A stretch of DNA of 31,534 bases from JANMAT01 sp031359995 (GTDB taxonomy: Bacteria; Actinomycetota; Acidimicrobiia; Acidimicrobiales; Ilumatobacteraceae): NCBI GenBank assembly GCA_031359995.1, contig JANMAT010000200.1, forward strand, positions 1 to 31,534. The letters are read 5' to 3'. Made by a program: the position numbers and the translations under genes. Positions 7,302 to 14,525 of this stretch are shown here, one piece after another. The notes beneath the pieces were generated by a model that saw only the letters and a list, made by a program, of their open reading frames with translations, made no database searches and was not told the DNA's origin. Positions within the stretch are counted from its first letter, which is position 1. Each line of letters begins with the position of its first letter.

Positions 7302-7329
7302 CGAGCGAGCTTCCCAGACCGCCCCGGCC

Positions 7330-7341
7330 TACGCTGCCGCC
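7330..7341 (+). promoter_or_regulatory. Leaderless-type promoter of the PPOX gene
   Basis: TACGCT (7330-7335), six bases, then the ATG at 7342. Confidence 0.5.
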
Positions 7342-7950
7342 ATGGGGGACCACGACTTCTACACCGAGGGCCACCGAGCCCTGCAGGACGACTTCGACAC
7401 CCGGCGTCTGGCCGACCGGCTCATCGAGGTCACCGTGCACGACAAGTTCACCCCGAACGACAAGCGCTTCGTGGAGACGGCTCCGTTCTTCATGCTGGCC
7501 ACCGCCGACGCCGATGGTTGGCCCGACGTGTCGTACAAGGGCGGCCGCCCGGGCTTCGCCCGGATCCTCGACGACGAACGAACGCTGGCCTTCCCGAGCT
7601 ACGACGGCAACGGCATGTACCGCTCGATGGGCAACATCGCCGCCAACCCGCGCGTCGGTCTCCTCTTCGTCGACTTCGAGCGCTCGAAGCGCCTTCGGGT
7701 GAAGGGCAACGCCACCCTGCACCGCGACGCCGACCTGCTGTCCCGGTTCCCGGGAGCCGAGCTCGTCGTGCTCGTCGTGGCGGACAAGGTGTTCTTCAAC
7801 TGCCCACGCTACGTCCACAAGATGACGATCGAGGAGCTGTCGGTGTTCGCTCCCGGCGACGGCCACGAGCCGCCCCTTCCGGATTGGAAGGAGCGGCCCG
7901 ACTTCAAGCCGTACCTGCCCGGCAACGCTGGCGGGCCGGCGACGACCTGA
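7342..7950 (+). CDS. Pyridoxamine 5'-phosphate oxidase-family flavoprotein
   Basis: A 202-residue member of the PPOX/FMN-binding split-barrel superfamily. The barrel strands appear as FFMLATADADGWPDVSYKGGRPGF, TLAFPSYDGNGMYRSMGNIAANPRVGLLFVDFE and RLRVKGNATLH, the last two lining the flavin site. The C-terminal FNCPRYVHKM segment is shared with the subgroup annotated as pyridoxamine 5'-phosphate oxidase-related. The frame is open far upstream, but ATG 7342 starts the conserved N-terminal helix and has a leaderless-type -10. Members of this subgroup are rarely true vitamin B6 oxidases; a flavin- or F420-linked reductase role is possible. Confidence 0.85.
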   Translation: MGDHDFYTEGHRALQDDFDTRRLADRLIEVTVHDKFTPNDKRFVETAPFFMLATADADGWPDVSYKGGRPGFARILDDERTLAFPSYDGNGMYRSMGNIAANPRVGLLFVDFERSKRLRVKGNATLHRDADLLSRFPGAELVVLVVADKVFFNCPRYVHKMTIEELSVFAPGDGHEPPLPDWKERPDFKPYLPGNAGGPATT

Positions 7951-7960
7951 TCCGCCGCGG

Positions 7961-8968
7961 TCAGTGCACGCCGGCCGGCGTGGGCGGCTGCTGATCCGGG
8001 TCGAGCTCGGCCATCCGCTGGTTGCGCCGCAGGCTGAAGACCACGGCGAACACGAGCATGGCCACGATGATGCCGAGCGACAGGTACGTGTTCAGGTGCA
8101 ACCAGTGCGACACGGTCATCTTCAGACCGACGAACACCAGGATGCCGCCGAGGGCGTGCGAGAGGTAGTGGAACTTCTCCTTCGCCCCGGCGAGCAGGAA
8201 GTACATGGCCCGTAGACCGAGGATGGCGAACGCGTTCGACGCGAACACCAGGAACGGCTCGTGGGACACCGCGAGGATGGCCGGCACCGAGTCGACGGCG
8301 AAGATCACGTCGGTGATCTCGACGACCACCAGCGCGGCGAGCAGCGGCGTGGCCGCCCGCTTGCCGTTGATGCGGGTGAGGAACTTGTGGCCGTCGAACT
8401 GGTCGCTCACCGGCATCACCTTGCGCAGCAGGCCGATGCCGCGCGTGGCGCCCTGCTCGTTCTCGTCGGCCCGGTGACGGACCACCTTGATGCCCGTGTA
8501 CACCAGGAACACGCCGAACACGAGCAGCAGCCACCAGAAGCGGGTGATGAGCGCGCTCCCGGCGAAGATGAAGATGGCCCGCAGGACGAGGGCGCCGAAG
8601 ATGCCCCAGAACAGCACCCGGTGCTGGAACTTCAGCGGGATGCCCAGGGTGGCGAACAGCATCGCCCACACGAACACGTTGTCGACGCTGAGCGACTTCT
8701 CGATGAGGTAGCCGCTGATGTACTCACCGAAGGCCTGACCACCGAAGGCCAGCGCGACGACGCCGGCGAAAGCGATGCCACAGCTCACCCACACGATCGA
8801 CTCGGTGAGCGCTTCCTTCATGGTCGGCTCGTGGTCCTCGCGATGACGCACGAGGTCGATGGTGAGCATGAGGCCGATCAGGCCGGCCAGAGCGAACCAC
8901 GCCCACACGGGCACCGACAGGTTGACGAACTCGGTGCGGGCACCGCCGGCGGCGAACACGGTGGCCAT
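7961..8968 (-). CDS. TerC family integral membrane protein
   Basis: A 335-residue polytopic membrane protein of the TerC family, linked to tellurite resistance and to metal (manganese) export. Conserved acidic membrane motifs are present: SLSVDNVFVW and TDVIFAVDSVPAIL. About eight to nine hydrophobic segments are visible, with a charged cytoplasmic loop (VVRHRADENEQG) between. The start ATG overlaps the htpX stop by one base (TGATG), so the two are translationally coupled. A longer frame exists upstream but lies inside htpX. Pairing with htpX suggests a membrane-stress or membrane-protein quality unit, since TerC proteins have been tied to metalation of exported proteins; that link is inference. 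Confidence 0.9.
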   Translation of the reverse strand: MATVFAAGGARTEFVNLSVPVWAWFALAGLIGLMLTIDLVRHREDHEPTMKEALTESIVWVSCGIAFAGVVALAFGGQAFGEYISGYLIEKSLSVDNVFVWAMLFATLGIPLKFQHRVLFWGIFGALVLRAIFIFAGSALITRFWWLLLVFGVFLVYTGIKVVRHRADENEQGATRGIGLLRKVMPVSDQFDGHKFLTRINGKRAATPLLAALVVVEITDVIFAVDSVPAILAVSHEPFLVFASNAFAILGLRAMYFLLAGAKEKFHYLSHALGGILVFVGLKMTVSHWLHLNTYLSLGIIVAMLVFAVVFSLRRNQRMAELDPDQQPPTPAGVH

Positions 8969-9834
8969 CACGCACCCACCGCCACACGGGTGCCCACGAG
9001 GCGGGCGATGCGCTCTTCGGTCGGGGGGTGGGTGAGGAACAGCTTCCCGAAGCTCACCTTGCGGCCGGTGAGCGGGTTCACGATCCACGCGCTCGACTGC
9101 GAGGGCGCCACCTGCATGGGCACCCGCCGGGCGAGCACATCGATCTTGGCCAGCGCCCGGGCCAGCGGGGCCGGGTCACCGAGCAGTTCGGCGCCGCGGC
9201 GATCGGCCTCGAACTCGCGCGAACGCGATAGCGCCATCTGCAGCAGGCTGGCCGCCATGGGGGCGAGCAGCGCCACCAGCAGCAGCGTGAGCGGGTTGGG
9301 GCGGTCCTCGTCGTCACCCCCGCCGCCGCCGAACATGCCGGCGAACAAGGCCATGTTGGCGAGGGCGGAGATGCCGGTGGCCACCGCGGCGGCCACCGAA
9401 CCGATCAAGATGTCGCGGTTGCCGATGTGGGCCATCTCGTGGGCCAGCACGCCGCGGACCTCATCGCGGCCGAGCGCCCGCACCAATCCGTCGGTCACGC
9501 ACACCACGGCGTGCTTCTCGTTGCGACCGGTGGCAAAGGCGTTGGGCTGCAGGTCGAGCGACAGGTAGATGCGGGGCGTGGGCAAGCCCGCCCGCCCGGC
9601 CAGCTCGGCCACGTCGGCCTGCAGCCAGGGCAGCTCGTCGGCGGCCAACGGGCGGGCACCTGCCGAGCGCACGGCCAGCTTGTCGGAGAACCAGTAGGAC
9701 GCGCCCACCACGACCAGGCCGAGGGCCAGGCCGATGATGGTGCCGGTCGGACCGCCGATCAGCGAGCCGACGAGGACAAGGAAGCCACCGAGCGCAGCGA
9801 GCAGCACGGCGGTCTTGACGGTGTTGCGGAACAT
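8968..9834 (-). CDS. htpX: Membrane zinc metalloprotease HtpX
   Basis: A 288-residue M48B protease that degrades damaged membrane proteins. Two N-terminal membrane segments (about residues 8-27 and 30-48) precede the catalytic motif HEMAH at 132-136. Two more segments follow (142-168 and 182-200), and the third zinc ligand is Glu207 in SREFEADRRGAELL. The end (LFLTHPPTEERIARL) is conserved. A glycine run and DDED cluster lie between segments 3 and 4, a usual feature of actinobacterial members. It is first in a two-gene operon with terC, downstream of a promoter with a palindromic spacer and a roughly 148-base leader. The ribosome-binding site GGAGGA sits about 13 bases before the ATG. Confidence 0.95.
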   Translation of the reverse strand: MFRNTVKTAVLLAALGGFLVLVGSLIGGPTGTIIGLALGLVVVGASYWFSDKLAVRSAGARPLAADELPWLQADVAELAGRAGLPTPRIYLSLDLQPNAFATGRNEKHAVVCVTDGLVRALGRDEVRGVLAHEMAHIGNRDILIGSVAAAVATGISALANMALFAGMFGGGGGDDEDRPNPLTLLLVALLAPMAASLLQMALSRSREFEADRRGAELLGDPAPLARALAKIDVLARRVPMQVAPSQSSAWIVNPLTGRKVSFGKLFLTHPPTEERIARLVGTRVAVGA

Positions 9835-9982
9835 GGGGGTGTGGACTCCTCCAGCGGATGGCAGTTCTCTGCCGTCGGGCTGGAAGGTCTCTCCGCCCCA
9901 GCTCGACGCTGGAACTGGCCCCGCCGGACCGCTTCGGAGCGGACGTGTTGACGACGGACCTCAAGGGATACTCCCCTTCGCG
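9835..9982 (-). promoter_or_regulatory. Long structured htpX leader
   Basis: Assuming transcription starts about 7 bases after the -10, the leader is near 148 bases. On the minus strand it can form several hairpins: AAGGG..CCCTT near its 5' end, CCGCT-CCGA-AGCGG, GGCAG-AGAA-CTGCC (9860-9873), and TGGA-GGAG-TCCA (9842-9853). The last contains the ribosome-binding site. Because htpX is a heat-shock gene, a thermosensor is a reasonable guess, but no known family is recognised. Confidence 0.35.
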
Positions 9983-9988
9983 GAGCTT

Positions 9989-10018
9989 ACCTTAGCTGAA
10001 ACCAGGTTCTAGCGTCAA
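9989..10018 (-). promoter_or_regulatory. htpX-terC promoter with palindromic spacer
   Basis: On the minus strand: -35 TTGACG (10013-10018), 18-base spacer, -10 TAAGGT (9989-9994). The spacer is almost filled by the imperfect inverted repeat CTAGAACC-T-GGTTTCAG (9996-10012), six of eight positions symmetric. This is where a repressor or MerR-like activator would bind. The permease promoter at 12528 has the same -10 and spacer length. Confidence 0.6.
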
Positions 10019-10030
10019 TCGCCCGCTGTA

Positions 10031-10044
10031 GCGACGGACGTCGC
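10031..10044 (-). terminator. Candidate hairpin terminator after the winged-helix gene
   Basis: GCGACGTCCGTCGC on the minus strand forms a five- to six-pair GC stem 15 bases after the stop at 10059. It has no U tract, common in high-GC genomes. It sits just upstream of the htpX promoter. Confidence 0.3.
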
Positions 10045-10058
10045 GCGGCAAACCGGCG

Positions 10059-10385
10059 TCAGTCGGCGACCTCCGGCGTGTCGACCAGCACCGACAGCAG
10101 CTGGGCGACGGTGTGATCGGACTCGACCGGGTGGCGCAGGGGGCGGTCGGCGTTGAGCTCGTAGCGGTTGCGCCGCCCGACCGGGATGCGCGTCACGTAG
10201 CCACTCGACTCCAGGTCGTTGACGATGCTGAACACGGCGCGCTCGGTGATGCCGACCCGCTGGGCGATGTCGCGCAGGCGCAGATCGGGGTCGCCGGCGA
10301 TGCAGACGAGCACGTGGCCGTGGTTCGAGAGGAAGGTCCAGCCTGGCGACCCCACGCCGGCGCCGTCAGTCCTCGCTGTGGCCAT
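10059..10385 (-). CDS. Small winged-helix transcriptional regulator
   Basis: A 108-residue DNA-binding protein. GWTFLSNHGHVLVCIAGDP opens the domain, LRLRDIAQRVGITERAVFSIVNDLESSGYV is a clear helix-turn-helix, and RIPVGRRNRYELN is the wing. The short tail (LRHPVESDHTVAQLLSVL) may form a dimer helix. This ArsR/MarR-like architecture is widespread in Actinobacteria, and no ligand-binding domain is attached. The ATG at 10385 is preceded by GAGGAG at a good distance; the upstream extension is rejected. It diverges from the P450 gene, and a CGTTCG-N4-CGAACG-like site lies between them, so it could be a local regulator of the P450 operon or a target of the MarR protein at 15956. Confidence 0.8.
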   Translation of the reverse strand: MATARTDGAGVGSPGWTFLSNHGHVLVCIAGDPDLRLRDIAQRVGITERAVFSIVNDLESSGYVTRIPVGRRNRYELNADRPLRHPVESDHTVAQLLSVLVDTPEVAD

Positions 10386-10478
10386 GCCGCCGCTCCTCAC
10401 CACTCGATCGCGTACCCGCCCACGATACGGGAAGCCCGGTTCCAACATGCGACCGAGCGCGACACGTGACGGCGGCGA

Positions 10479-10498
10479 TCGTTCGGGTCCCAACGACC
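10479..10498. promoter_or_regulatory. Third copy of the CGTTCG-N4-CGAACG-type site
   Basis: CGTTCG (10481-10486), GGTC, CCAACG (10491-10496), flanked by AT on the left and AC on the right. It differs from the two perfect sites (15873-15888 and 16512-16527) by one base. It lies 45 bases upstream of the P450 ATG and just before a possible -10 TATCGT (10502-10507). Confidence 0.5.
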
Positions 10499-10540
10499 AG
10501 CTATCGTCGGGTCCCTCGTCACCGTCCTCGGGGGGCCACC

Positions 10541-11800
10541 ATGACGACCGTCGACATCGACCTGGGCGACGCCCACGCCGACATCACCTCACACGACACC
10601 TACGTCGACGGCGTCCCGTACGCGACGTTCGAGCGGCTGCGCCGCGACGACCCGGTCAGCTGGTGGGAGGACGGCGACGGCGAGGGCTTCTGGGCCGTCA
10701 CCCGCTACGACGACGTACTGGCGGTGAGCCGCCAGACCGAGCTGTTCTCCAGCGCCCAAGGCATCCGCCTCGAGCAGATGACGCCCGAGGAGACCGGTGC
10801 CCGCCGCACGATGATGGAGATGGATCCGCCCCAGCACACCCGCTACCGGCGCATGGTGTCGAAGCCGTTCTCCCGCCGCGAGGTCTTCGCCTACGAGACC
10901 GCGGTGCGAGCGCTGGCGCGCGAGGTGGTCGACGAGGTCCACGGCCGCCCCAGCATCGACTTCGTGCACGACGTGGCGCGCGAGCTGCCCATGCGGATGC
11001 TCGGCCGCCTGCTCGGCCTGCCCCGCGAGGACGGCGAGTACCTCGTGCGCCGGGGCGACGCCCTCATCGGCAACACCGACCCCGAGTTCACCGACTACGT
11101 CGTCGACCAGGTCGACACCGACGCCTTCCGGCTGCTGCCGTTCCGCAGCCCCGTGTCGCTCGAGCTGTTCGAGTACGCGGCGCGGGCCATGGACCTGCGG
11201 CGCGCCACGCCCACCGACGACGTGTTGAGTGCGCTGCTGAAGCCCACGGCCGACGGCGAACTCCTCACCGACCACGAGCTGAAGAACTTCTTCACGCTCA
11301 TGGTCGCCGCCGGCAACGACACGACCCGGTACACGATGGCCGCCGGCATGAAGGCGCTGTGCGAGCGGCCGGCACTGCTCGACCAGCTCGGCCGAGAGCC
11401 GGGCCGCATCGAGCTGTGCAACGAGGAGATCCTGCGCTGGTCGTCGGTCACCATGCACTTCCGCCGCACCGCCACGCGCACCACCGAACTGCGCGGCCGC
11501 ACCATCAACGCCGGCGACCGCGTGGTGATCTGGTTCGTGTCGGCCAACTACGACGGCGACCAGTTCCCCGACCCCTACCACTTCGACGCCGAGCGCACGC
11601 CCAACGACCACGCCACCTTCGGTCGCCACAGCCCGCACCTGTGCATCGGAGCGCAGCTGGCCCGGCTGGAGCTGAAGGTGCTGTTCGAGGAGCTCCTGCC
11701 CCGCATGCGCTCTGCGGCGGTCGCCGGACCGGTCGAACGCCTCCGCTCGAACTTCATCTCCGGCATCAAGCACCTACCCCTGGAAGTCGAGTGGCGATGA
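10541..11800 (+). CDS. Cytochrome P450
   Basis: A 419-residue soluble P450 monooxygenase. The I-helix oxygen-binding motif AAGNDTTR is at 256-263, the ExxR pair is Glu296/Arg299 in EEILRW, and the heme thiolate is Cys368 in FGRHSPHLCIG. MDPPQHTRYRRMVSKPFSRREV is the usual C-helix region of actinobacterial steroid/alkyl-type P450s (CYP125/142/124-like). The heme loop has Arg-His where relatives have mostly glycines. No ferredoxin or reductase gene is adjacent, so redox partners are elsewhere. The stop overlaps the ATG of a gamma-glutamyl hydrolase gene (ATGA), implying joint function. With the nearby ligase and permease it may oxidise a gamma-glutamylated amine; a sterol or fatty-acid substrate is the alternative. 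Confidence 0.93.
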   Translation: MTTVDIDLGDAHADITSHDTYVDGVPYATFERLRRDDPVSWWEDGDGEGFWAVTRYDDVLAVSRQTELFSSAQGIRLEQMTPEETGARRTMMEMDPPQHTRYRRMVSKPFSRREVFAYETAVRALAREVVDEVHGRPSIDFVHDVARELPMRMLGRLLGLPREDGEYLVRRGDALIGNTDPEFTDYVVDQVDTDAFRLLPFRSPVSLELFEYAARAMDLRRATPTDDVLSALLKPTADGELLTDHELKNFFTLMVAAGNDTTRYTMAAGMKALCERPALLDQLGREPGRIELCNEEILRWSSVTMHFRRTATRTTELRGRTINAGDRVVIWFVSANYDGDQFPDPYHFDAERTPNDHATFGRHSPHLCIGAQLARLELKVLFEELLPRMRSAAVAGPVERLRSNFISGIKHLPLEVEWR

Positions 11801-12531
11801 CCCGACCCCTGGTGGGCATCAGCGGCCGGCGCTGGGCGGCCAAGCTGCTGGCCGAGCACCTGGTGCCGGCCATGCACGACGCCGAGCTCGACCTGCACTT
11901 CACCGAGTACGGCGCCGCCGTGGCCGCCGCCGGCGGCCTGCCCGTGCAGCTCACGCGCGATGCGCCGGTGGCCGACGTGGTCGAGCGTCTCGACGGCCTC
12001 GTGCTCACCGGTGGCGCCGACGTGGACCCGGCCTTCTACGGCCACGACCCGGAGCCAGAGCTCGGCCACGTGGAGCCCGACCGCGATCGCTGGGAGCTCG
12101 ACCTGCTGCGCGCCGCCCTCGACGCCGGCACACCGGTGCTGGCCATCTGCCGCGGCGCCCAACTGGCCAACGTGCTGCTCGGCGGCACGCTGCGCCAGCA
12201 CCTCGACCTCGACGATGGCGACGGCCACCCGCGCTTCGGCGAGCCGCGCACCCTGCGCTGCCACGCGGTTCGGCTCACGCCCGGCAGCCTGGCCGCCGAG
12301 CTCTACGGCGCCGAGACCGAGGTCAACAGCCTGCACCACCAAGCCATCGGCGACGTCGCTGCGTCACTGGTGGTGACGGGGCGTGCGCCCGACGGCACCG
12401 TCGAGGTCGTGGAGGCGCCAGGCCACGCGTTCCTGGGCGTCCAGTGGCATCCTGAGGCGCTGGCCGGGCCATCGGAACCGGCGTTCGCGTGGCTGGTCCA
12501 CGCCGCCGCCACCCGACGACGCGACCCGTGA
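11797..12531 (+). CDS. Class I amidotransferase-fold gamma-glutamyl hydrolase (C26, PuuD-like)
   Basis: A 244-residue peptidase C26 protein related to PuuD, which releases GABA from gamma-glutamyl-GABA. The nucleophile is Cys118 in AICRGAQ; His218 and Glu220 in GVQWHPE complete the triad. LDGLVLTGGADVDPAFYG and VNSLHHQAIGDVA are signature blocks of the family. Its ATG overlaps the P450 stop by four bases. The permease that follows has its own promoter starting at this gene's stop codon. Partnership with a glutamine-synthetase-like ligase 2 kb away matches the Puu logic of attaching and then removing glutamate. The true gamma-glutamyl substrate is unknown. Confidence 0.9.
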   Translation: MTRPLVGISGRRWAAKLLAEHLVPAMHDAELDLHFTEYGAAVAAAGGLPVQLTRDAPVADVVERLDGLVLTGGADVDPAFYGHDPEPELGHVEPDRDRWELDLLRAALDAGTPVLAICRGAQLANVLLGGTLRQHLDLDDGDGHPRFGEPRTLRCHAVRLTPGSLAAELYGAETEVNSLHHQAIGDVAASLVVTGRAPDGTVEVVEAPGHAFLGVQWHPEALAGPSEPAFAWLVHAAATRRRDP

Positions 12532-12557
12532 CAACGGACACGTCGTTGTCGTAAGGT
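12528..12557 (+). promoter_or_regulatory. Permease promoter overlapping an inverted repeat
   Basis: -35 GTGACA (12528-12533) overlaps the hydrolase stop codon; an 18-base spacer follows; -10 is TAAGGT (12552-12557). The perfect inverted repeat GACAACG-N7-CGTTGTC (12530-12550) spans the -35 and spacer, an ideal operator position. It differs from the CGTTCG-N4-CGAACG sites, so a second regulator may act here. Confidence 0.55.
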
Positions 12558-12622
12558 TCCAAACGACTGGGGGCCGGTTCCACCACCTTCCCGCGCCCGC
12601 CAGAACAAGGGGGATCCTTCCT

Positions 12623-14041
12623 ATGGAACAGCCACTCGGTGCGGTGTCGCTCGGCGGCGGCGCCAAGCTGAAGACCATCGACTGCGTCGCGCAGTCGCTG
12701 GCCGTCGGCCCCATCTTCTCGGCCGCCGCGCTCGGCGGCATCCTGGCCCTGTTGTCGGGTGGTGTCGGCCCGTTCGTCATCGTGCTCACGACGGTGGGCA
12801 TCCTCGGCCTCGGCTACCTCGTGAGCGAACTGGCCAAGCGCTTCAGCGGCTCGGGCACCGTGTACGAGTTCATCGCCAACACCCTCGGCAAGAAGCCGGC
12901 GGTGTTCGCCGCCGGCGCATACCACGCCGCCGCGTCGGCGCTGGTGGCCGCCATCCCCATCGTGGGCGGCATCTTCGCCAAGGCCTTCTGCGCCGCGCAC
13001 CTCGGCTTCGACCCGCCGTGGTGGGTCATGGCGATCGTGATCGCCGCCGTCATCTACACCCTCAACGTCCTCGGCGTGCAAGTGTCGGTGAAGTCGCAGC
13101 TCGCCATCATCGTGGCGTCGCTCGTCCCGTTCCTCATCCTGGCCATCGCCATCCTGATCGATGGTGGACCCGGCGGGAACACCACCACGGTGTTCAACCC
13201 GTCGAAGGTGGCCGAAGGCGGCTCCATCTTCAAGGGGCTGATGTTCGCCATCCTCATGTTCGTGGGCTTCGAACTGGCCGCCGCCCTCGGCGAGGAGACC
13301 GAGAACCCGAGGAAGTCGATTCCCACGGCGGTGCTCGCCACCATCCTGATCGTGGCCGCCTTCTACCTGCTGACCCAGTACGTCGGGGCGATCGGCAGCG
13401 AGAGCGCGGCCTCGCAGTACGACTTCGGCGCTCTGGGCAAGCAGTACGTCGGCAACTGGCTCGGTGTGCTCATCGAGCTCGCCGTGATCCTCGACATGCT
13501 CGCCGTCGGCATCGGCTTCTGCGCGGCGACGTCGCGAGGCATCTTCACCCTCGCCCGTGACGGCCTGCTCCCCAAGCCGTTCGCCACGGTCAGCTCTCGC
13601 AACGTGCCCGTGATGGCGATCAACCTCGAGCTCGTCACCATGGCGGTGATCGCGATCATCGCCCTCATCAAGTACGGCACCAAGGCCGACGACACCGGCT
13701 TCCCGACGGTCTTCAACGGCTTCCTCGTGATGTCGACGATCGGCGCGTTCGTGATCTCGATCGTCTACGCCATGCTGTGCGTGGGCGGCATCGTCTTCTT
13801 CTCGAAGCTCGGCAACTACAAGGCGGTCATCGGGGCCGTCGTCGGTCTGCTCACCGCGGGCGCCGGCGTGCTCGCCCAGTTCATCTCGGGCACCGCGCCC
13901 GTGGGCGATGCCCTGTGGGGTCGCCACCTCGGCCTCATCGTGCTGGGTGCGGTGGCGGTGTGGCTCGTGCTCAACGTCATGCAACGACCCGAACGCGTCG
14001 ACCTGGCCGGTCAACACGCCCTGCAGCACGCCGAGCACTAG
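12623..14041 (+). CDS. APC superfamily amino acid/amine permease
   Basis: A 472-residue polytopic membrane transporter of the amino acid-polyamine-organocation superfamily. About twelve hydrophobic segments can be traced, beginning at TIDCVAQSLAVGPIFSAAALGGI, the first helix carrying the small-residue unwound stretch that binds the substrate. GFELAAALGEETENPRKSIPTAV is the conserved helix 6-loop signature. The start ATG follows AAGGGGG at about nine bases. The C-terminus is cytoplasmic and short. Position beside gamma-glutamyl metabolism genes suggests import of an amine or amino acid substrate. It ends directly against the convergent gene at 14042, with no intergenic base. Confidence 0.92.
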   Translation: MEQPLGAVSLGGGAKLKTIDCVAQSLAVGPIFSAAALGGILALLSGGVGPFVIVLTTVGILGLGYLVSELAKRFSGSGTVYEFIANTLGKKPAVFAAGAYHAAASALVAAIPIVGGIFAKAFCAAHLGFDPPWWVMAIVIAAVIYTLNVLGVQVSVKSQLAIIVASLVPFLILAIAILIDGGPGGNTTTVFNPSKVAEGGSIFKGLMFAILMFVGFELAAALGEETENPRKSIPTAVLATILIVAAFYLLTQYVGAIGSESAASQYDFGALGKQYVGNWLGVLIELAVILDMLAVGIGFCAATSRGIFTLARDGLLPKPFATVSSRNVPVMAINLELVTMAVIAIIALIKYGTKADDTGFPTVFNGFLVMSTIGAFVISIVYAMLCVGGIVFFSKLGNYKAVIGAVVGLLTAGAGVLAQFISGTAPVGDALWGRHLGLIVLGAVAVWLVLNVMQRPERVDLAGQHALQHAEH

Positions 14042-14438
14042 CTAGCACGCCGACGACACCGCGACGTCGGCGCCGAGCTTCACGGTCACGTGGCTCCCGT
14101 CGCTCTTGACGATGTGCGCCTCGTAGGTCGCGCCTTCGGCGTCGGTCTCGACACGCTCGACCGTCGCACCGGGCAACGGCCGCCGCGGCCGTCGCCGTCA
14201 CCTTGTCAGCGGTGTCACCGGTGAGGACCGCCTCGGTGATGCCGTTGGAATGATGGCCGCCCTTGCTCGGATCGAGCGTGCCGCCCTGGCCACCCGGACC
14301 ACGCTGGCCGTCGGCCGGCGCGGCGGGGGTCGTCGCATCGGCCGCCGTGGTGGAGTCGGCGGCGTTGGCGGTGCCGCCGAGGAAGGCGCCGCCGACGGCA
14401 CCACCGGTGAGGGTGGCACCGAGGGTTCGGTGCGACAT
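14042..14438 (-). pseudogene. Secreted PepSY-like protein interrupted by a frameshift
   Basis: Residues from ATG 14438 read MSHRTLGATLTGGAVGGAFL with an ANAAD cleavage site, a Thr/Ala/Pro- and Gly-rich linker, then TGDTADKVTATAAAAV. At about base 14178 the frame breaks. One base over, the sequence continues as PGATVERVETDAEGATYEAH, IVKSDGSHVTVKLG and stops at TAG 14042-14044. The second frame is the natural end of a PepSY-type domain (the PGATV/VETDAEG/ K.DGS.VTVKL pattern), so one extra base lies in the CGTTGCCCGG stretch. The 397-base length equals 132 codons plus one. Either the gene is broken or the sequence has a one-base error; if corrected it would encode an exported protein of about 131 residues. 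Confidence 0.75.
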
Positions 14439-14525
14439 CCACACGATCCCGCCCACGCGTGGTCCACGGCTTGAGCCGCCCTGTGAGAACCCTCCGACAT
14501 GGTGAGAGCTCGGTGAGGCGGCCGG

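Noticed and set aside
8229..8250. CGTTCG-ACG-CGAAC inside terC, similar to the operator palindrome
   Set aside because: Spacer is three instead of four bases and it lies within coding sequence (Asn-Ala-Phe-Asp region); best explained by codon usage.
10219..11796. Long plus-strand frame (part of a 770-codon ORF) overlapping the P450 gene
   Set aside because: Arginine/histidine-rich shadow frame of the P450; only its last part, from ATG 11797, is the real C26 hydrolase.
12323..14038. 571-codon minus-strand ORF opposite the permease
   Set aside because: Its His/Glu/Asp/Arg-rich composition is the usual antisense artefact of a GC-rich gene; the plus strand encodes a clear permease.
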